Shown here piece after piece: positions 59,407 to 64,000 of a DNA stretch of 64,000 bases; position 1 is the stretch's first letter, and every line of letters starts with the position of its first letter. This DNA comes from Candidatus Bipolaricaulota bacterium. Lineage in GTDB: Bacteria > Bipolaricaulota > Bipolaricaulia > UBA7950 > UBA9294. The position numbers and the translations under genes are program-made. The stretch lies in NCBI GenBank assembly GCA_028277345.1, contig JANQGM010000020.1, forward strand, positions 62,001-126,000, given 5' to 3'. A model generated the notes under the pieces. That model saw nothing but the letters and a program-made list of their open reading frames with translations, ran no database searches and was not told the DNA's origin.

Positions 59407-61911
59407 CTATACGGCGGTATCCGGGCGAAGCCGCCGCCGCTGCCGACGCAATCGATTGGCGTTGGTCACGACGTTGATTGACGAGAACGCCATCGCGGCC
59501 TCGGCGATCAGCGGATGCAACAGTCCGAGCATGGCAAAGGGAATCGCGAAGACGTTATAGAAGAAGGCCCAGAACAGGTTCTGTCGAATCTTCCGGAACG
59601 TGGCTCGAGACAAGAGAACGGCGCGCACAACCGCCGACAGATCGCCGGAGACGATCGTTACGTCCGCCGCCTCAATGGCCACATCGGTTCCCGTTCCAAC
59701 GGCCAGCCCGACATCCGCCGCCTTCAGCGCTGGAGCGTCGTTGATGCCGTCGCCAACCATTATCACGCGCTTGCCGTCCACTTGCAGTCGCTGGATGGCC
59801 GCAAGCTTCTCGCCGGGCCGCACGTCGGCGATCACGTCATCGATTCCCACACTGGCGGCCACCGCCTCAGCCGTCGTTCGGCTGTCGCCCGTGAGCATGA
59901 CGGTTCGCAACCCCAGTCCATGAAGCGTTGAGATGGCATCCTTTGCATTCGCCTTCACACGGTCGGCGATCGCGATCAAGCCGACCAACCGCCTGTCAAT
60001 GGCCACGCCAACGACGGTTTTCGCTTGAGCGGACAACTGCTCCCAATCCGCCAGAAAACCATCCGTTGAGACTCCCGACTCCTCAAACCATGCCGAGGTT
60101 CCTGCGAGAACGTTCTTCTCCTCGACGCGGCCGCGCACCCCTTTCCCCGGAAGCGCCTCGAAGCCTTCGACCGCCGCGTAGGAGAGTTCACGCGAGAGAC
60201 CTTCATCCACAATTGCCGATCCGATGGGATGTTCGGATCCGGATTCCAGGCTTCCCGCGATTCTGAGAAGTTCATCCTCCGACTGGCCACCCGAGATGCG
60301 GATATCGGTCACTCCCGGTTTCCCTTCGGTAAGGGTACCCGTTTTGTCGAAGACGATCGTTTTCGCTTCGCGGATCGTCTGAATCGCTTCTCCGGATCGG
60401 TAGAGAATACCAAGCTCGCTTCCCACCCCCGTTCCCACCATCAGAGCGGTCGGGGTTGCCAGGCCAAGTGCACACGGACAGGCGATAACAAGCACGGCAA
60501 TCGCCGCGTAGAGCGCTCGTGACAGCGGGCTCAACCCCTCTGTGATCCAAGGAAGGTAGCGGTCCGCCCAGTTGAAGACGTCGCCCAAAGGTCCGGGAGC
60601 AAGCATCCAAGCCACGAAAGTAAGCGCGGCAAGCCCCAAAATGATGGGCACGAAGACTCGCGTCACACGATCCGCAAAGGCTTGGATCGGCACCTTCGTC
60701 ATCTGAACGTTCTCCATCATTCGAACGATCTGCGAGAGAAACGTGCTTTCTCCGATCTCTGTCGCACGCACGTGCAGCAAGCCGCGCCCGTTAATCGTCG
60801 CTCCGATCACCTCATCATCAACCGTTCGAAGCACAGGGACGGATTCGCCCGTCACTAGAGACTCATCGACGTAGCTTTCGCCGCTGACGACGAGGCCATC
60901 CGTCGGAATCTTTTCTCCCGGACGCACAACCATGACATCGCCAACGGCAAGCTGCTGGACCGGGATCTCGACTTCGCGCGACGCACGGAGAACACGCGCT
61001 GTCTTGGCGCCCAGCGTCAGCAATCGATGAATCGCACGCGATGCGCGCCCCTTGGCCGTCGCTTCAATCCACCGCCCTGTCAGATGGATGGCCAAAATCA
61101 TGGCTGAGACCCCAGCATAGTTGAAGATCGCCGGCAGCCAACCGACGATCCCAAGCACAGCGAGAATCCCGGTGACAAAGGAAACCGAGACACCAAGAGC
61201 GATGAGGGTATCCATGTTCGGCGATCGATGGACCAAAGCACGGAACCCGATCTGCAACGTTTCCCCTCCAACCAGAACCAAGGGGAAGGCGGCCAAACCT
61301 GTCATGACGAGGTGGAATCCAAGCACGGATGGCCACATGAGATCAAAGAACATCTCAGGGATCATCCATCCCATAATGGGAAGCGCGAAGGCCCACGCCC
61401 AACGCATCTTCCTCGCCGCTTCGCGAAGGTGCGCTTCATCACGTTTCACCACATCGCTCCCGCTCGGCTCTCGGCTCGTTTCCTCAACCGACTGCGCGCC
61501 GAATCCCGCCGCTTCGACAGCCGCGATCAGATCGGCCGTCTCGACGGCGTTGCTTAGCACCACGTGAGCGCGATTCATGGGAAGGTTGACGGTAGCCGAC
61601 TCAACGCCGTGAACCTCCGATAAGGCGCGCTCGACCGACTGCGCGCAACCTGCACAGGTCATGCCGGTGATCGTCAGTTGCACGCGCCGTGTCGACGTTG
61701 GAGCCGATGCTTCGAACCCAGCGGCGTGAACGGCCTCGGCGAGCGCCTCGATCGTCGTGGTCCCGTCGTGATCGACAACCGCCACCTCACCCAGGAGATT
61801 GACGCTGGCCGACTGCACGCCATCCACACCCTTCAACGCGCGCTCAACCGATTGAGCGCACGAGGCGCAGTGCATGCCCTCAATTCGCAACTCCTCATGA
61901 TGTGAACTCAT
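59407..61911 (-). CDS. copA: Copper-translocating P-type ATPase with two N-terminal HMA domains
   Basis: Two GMxCxxC domains (GMHCASC, GMTCAGC); [41 protein letters not shown]. Confidence 0.95.
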   Translation of the reverse strand: MSSHHEELRIEGMHCASCAQSVERALKGVDGVQSASVNLLGEVAVVDHDGTTTIEALAEAVHAAGFEASAPTSTRRVQLTITGMTCAGCAQSVERALSEVHGVESATVNLPMNRAHVVLSNAVETADLIAAVEAAGFGAQSVEETSREPSGSDVVKRDEAHLREAARKMRWAWAFALPIMGWMIPEMFFDLMWPSVLGFHLVMTGLAAFPLVLVGGETLQIGFRALVHRSPNMDTLIALGVSVSFVTGILAVLGIVGWLPAIFNYAGVSAMILAIHLTGRWIEATAKGRASRAIHRLLTLGAKTARVLRASREVEIPVQQLAVGDVMVVRPGEKIPTDGLVVSGESYVDESLVTGESVPVLRTVDDEVIGATINGRGLLHVRATEIGESTFLSQIVRMMENVQMTKVPIQAFADRVTRVFVPIILGLAALTFVAWMLAPGPLGDVFNWADRYLPWITEGLSPLSRALYAAIAVLVIACPCALGLATPTALMVGTGVGSELGILYRSGEAIQTIREAKTIVFDKTGTLTEGKPGVTDIRISGGQSEDELLRIAGSLESGSEHPIGSAIVDEGLSRELSYAAVEGFEALPGKGVRGRVEEKNVLAGTSAWFEESGVSTDGFLADWEQLSAQAKTVVGVAIDRRLVGLIAIADRVKANAKDAISTLHGLGLRTVMLTGDSRTTAEAVAASVGIDDVIADVRPGEKLAAIQRLQVDGKRVIMVGDGINDAPALKAADVGLAVGTGTDVAIEAADVTIVSGDLSAVVRAVLLSRATFRKIRQNLFWAFFYNVFAIPFAMLGLLHPLIAEAAMAFSSINVVTNANRLRRQRRRLRPDTAV

Positions 61912-61946
61912 AAACACTCCTCCGCCCTCGCCAGATGCCTGCCGAT

Positions 61947-61964
61947 GTTAAACTGGAGTTTAAC
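61947..61964. promoter_or_regulatory. Perfect palindrome upstream of copA (operator candidate)
   Basis: GTTAAACT-GG-AGTTTAAC, 36 bp upstream of copA ATG. Confidence 0.6.
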
Positions 61965-62104
61965 GTACAGTTTAGAGGATCTCTTGTTAGGACTGTGAAG
62001 GAGGGGCAAAGAAGAAGCGGGACCATGCACCCGGCTTGACCCCGCTCTTCCGAAAAACGCGCCTCCGGCGGATTGCACCACAGGAGTATTCTACAGGATT
62101 TTGA

Positions 62105-62194
62105 CTAGCAATGTCCTCCACACCACCAGCCTGAAAACGAAAAGATCCAGAACGCCCAAAAGAACGATACAAGTAGCCAACCTGTAATACACAT
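62105..62194 (-). CDS. 29-aa membrane peptide with Cys/His-rich C-terminus, upstream of copA
   Basis: SD GGAGGTGGG then ATG: MCITGWLLVSFFWAFWIFSFSGWWCGGHC*. Confidence 0.45.
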   Translation of the reverse strand: MCITGWLLVSFFWAFWIFSFSGWWCGGHC

Positions 62195-62277
62195 CACACC
62201 CACCTCCGAACGATGTACCCCCGAGGTGAGCTTTGGTTTCAATTTCGCGGGAGTTGGAACGCATTGGGCATTCCTGC

Positions 62278-63447
62278 CTATCGCCGATGAATTACGCGTC
62301 CCAACAACGGCGTCGAAACATCGATCGCGCCTTCCGGACACAGCTCCTGGCAGCAATAGCAGCGAATGCAACGATCGTAATCGTGCACCGGCGGATGCTC
62401 TCGCCCTGAGCCTCGAAACTCAACGGCCTTGGGCGCGACGGGACAAACGGAAACACACGTCCCACACATCGTGCATTTCGAATGAATCACGTAGGGTTTG
62501 GGGACGACGAATCGACGTGCCAGCCGACTGGGCCGCCCCGGTTCTTCGGTGGTAGGCAGCGGATTGCGGTTGACCTCAAACGACGATTGAACCAGCGGCT
62601 CGATCGGATCTCCAATGAGCTCGAACCCGTCTCCACACCCGAGGCCATACTCGATCCCGTAGTGAATGGGAAGCACCAGCGAGGGATCAAGACTGACCAA
62701 GCGACATACCGTCGCATCGAGCGCCACCGCATCGCTGGAGAACAGCAACACATTCATGGGGCGAGGGGTTCCGTTCTGCGGACCGTTCCCCTCCATCGCA
62801 ACGATCCCATCCATGATGTAAAGGCGCGGTTTCAGGAAACGGTTGAGGTCGACCAGCATTTGTGAGAACAGCCGCGCCATCGGCAATCTCGCATGAAACT
62901 CCGCTTTCAGCGGACCGGGCACGCACCCGAACTGATTCTTGATGGCGCCGGTCAGCCGTGTGAGCCCATGAGACTTCATTTTGGGGAGAGAAACGATGCC
63001 ATCGGCGCTCAGCACGCCACGCGCGATCGTGAACTGCTTGTTCTGTATGCCTTCGGGAAACAAGACCGCCTCACCATTGACGAAATCCACCAACTCAAGC
63101 GAAAGCGCGTTGGCGATCTCGTGCAGACCGGCGCGCTGGGCCGCTGTGTGCGGCTTGCCAAAACCGGGCGAATCGCCATACGACACCACGGCTCCCGCGC
63201 TCAAGAATTCCGATGCCACGGCCGAAAACACGGATGGATGTGTGGTCACCGCGCGCTCGGGCGCCCGGCCGGTGAGCAGGTTTGGCTTCAACAGGATGTG
63301 CTCGCCTGGCGCCACGAATCGCGACAACCCGCCGATCAGTTCAATACCGCGTTGGACCGCCTCTCGAACAGCATCCGCATCGTAGGAGTCACAACGTACA
63401 AGCGCGACCGTCGATGTTCTGGCGTTTGGCAAGTCGCGTACTGTCAT
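62278..63447 (-). CDS. DUF362 domain protein with C-terminal 2x[4Fe-4S] ferredoxin domain
   Basis: ILLKPNLLTGRAPERAVTTHPSVFSA; LPKMKSHGLTRLTGAIKNQFG; CTMCGTCVSVCP...CIRCYCCQELCPEGAI. Confidence 0.9.
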   Translation of the reverse strand: MTVRDLPNARTSTVALVRCDSYDADAVREAVQRGIELIGGLSRFVAPGEHILLKPNLLTGRAPERAVTTHPSVFSAVASEFLSAGAVVSYGDSPGFGKPHTAAQRAGLHEIANALSLELVDFVNGEAVLFPEGIQNKQFTIARGVLSADGIVSLPKMKSHGLTRLTGAIKNQFGCVPGPLKAEFHARLPMARLFSQMLVDLNRFLKPRLYIMDGIVAMEGNGPQNGTPRPMNVLLFSSDAVALDATVCRLVSLDPSLVLPIHYGIEYGLGCGDGFELIGDPIEPLVQSSFEVNRNPLPTTEEPGRPSRLARRFVVPKPYVIHSKCTMCGTCVSVCPVAPKAVEFRGSGREHPPVHDYDRCIRCYCCQELCPEGAIDVSTPLLGRVIHRR

Positions 63448-63614
63448 CGTGCCTCCCTCCTCAGTGTAGCTGAGAACGCCGGACGAAGGAACACCCGGAA
63501 CCTGTCAAACCACTTGGCAGATCCCGCTTCCTGCCTTAAGATGGGGCGAACAAGGTCGGAAGGCCTGTTTTGCTTTTCTGGCCTTGTACCGCAACCGTTC
63601 AGAGAGGATTCATC

Positions 63615-64000
63615 GTGCTTGGGAATTTCGAGTACACAAGAATTCGATCGATCGACGAAGGCTGCCGCGCCTTAGCCGACGCCAAAGAAGCGGGCGCCGT
63701 ACTGGCCGGGGGAACCGATCTGCTCGTTGAGATCCGAAACGGGCTCAAATCTCCGAAACTCCTCGTTGACTGCAAAGCACTGGACGATTTGCACGTGCTT
63801 GACACGTCACCCGAGAAGACCACGATAGGCGCCTCCGTGACGTTGAACCGGCTCATTGAGAACCGCACGTTCCGCGGACACTATCCCGCGCTGGCGGACG
63901 CCTTGGAATCGATCGGAACGTATCAACTGCGCAATCGCGCCACCGTCTCCGGCAATATCTGCAACGGATCGCCGGCAGCGGATTCCGCTCCCGTCCTGCT
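63615..64000 (+). CDS. CoxM/CutM-type FAD-binding subunit of molybdopterin dehydrogenase (truncated at window end)
   Basis: GTG start: [56 protein letters not shown]...[30 protein letters not shown]. Confidence 0.88.
   Translation, partial: [128 protein letters not shown]

Overview
The 64 kb window is bacterial, gene-dense and moderately high in GC. Taxonomy is not determinable from sequence alone; an anaerobic, H2-metabolising lineage is likely. The core is two large redox operons. (1) On the minus strand, about 16.1-27.2 kb, is an NAD(P)-linked [NiFe] hydrogenase locus of HoxUYH/NiFe-HydABCSL type, with NuoE/NuoF-like subunits duplicated and a PHP/DRTGG/HATPase module upstream. (2) On the plus strand, 28.7-45.5 kb, is a C4/TCA superoperon: sucCD, korC, hdrA-mvhD-mvhG-mvhA-protease-hdrC-hdrB, a soluble fumarate reductase-like FrdB/FrdA pair without membrane anchor, korDAB, two-subunit fumarase and malic enzyme. 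The interleaving of Kor, Hdr/Mvh hydrogenase and Frd genes suggests an H2-linked, possibly electron-bifurcating fumarate/2-oxoglutarate system. I consider it the most interesting locus here. Other content: an exosortase H / IPTL-CTERM locus at the left edge, a secreted 44-aa-repeat protein, a pst phosphate operon with an AbrB-PhoU regulator, purB, guaB, crcB, rpsI-rpmE, tsaD, hpt, a copper P-type ATPase, and several small or unannotated elements (candidate ncRNA, tiny membrane ORFs, palindromic operator-like sites, frameshifted ORFs). No rRNA, tRNA, CRISPR array or transposase was recognised. All functional calls are by eye from motifs; no database search was run.
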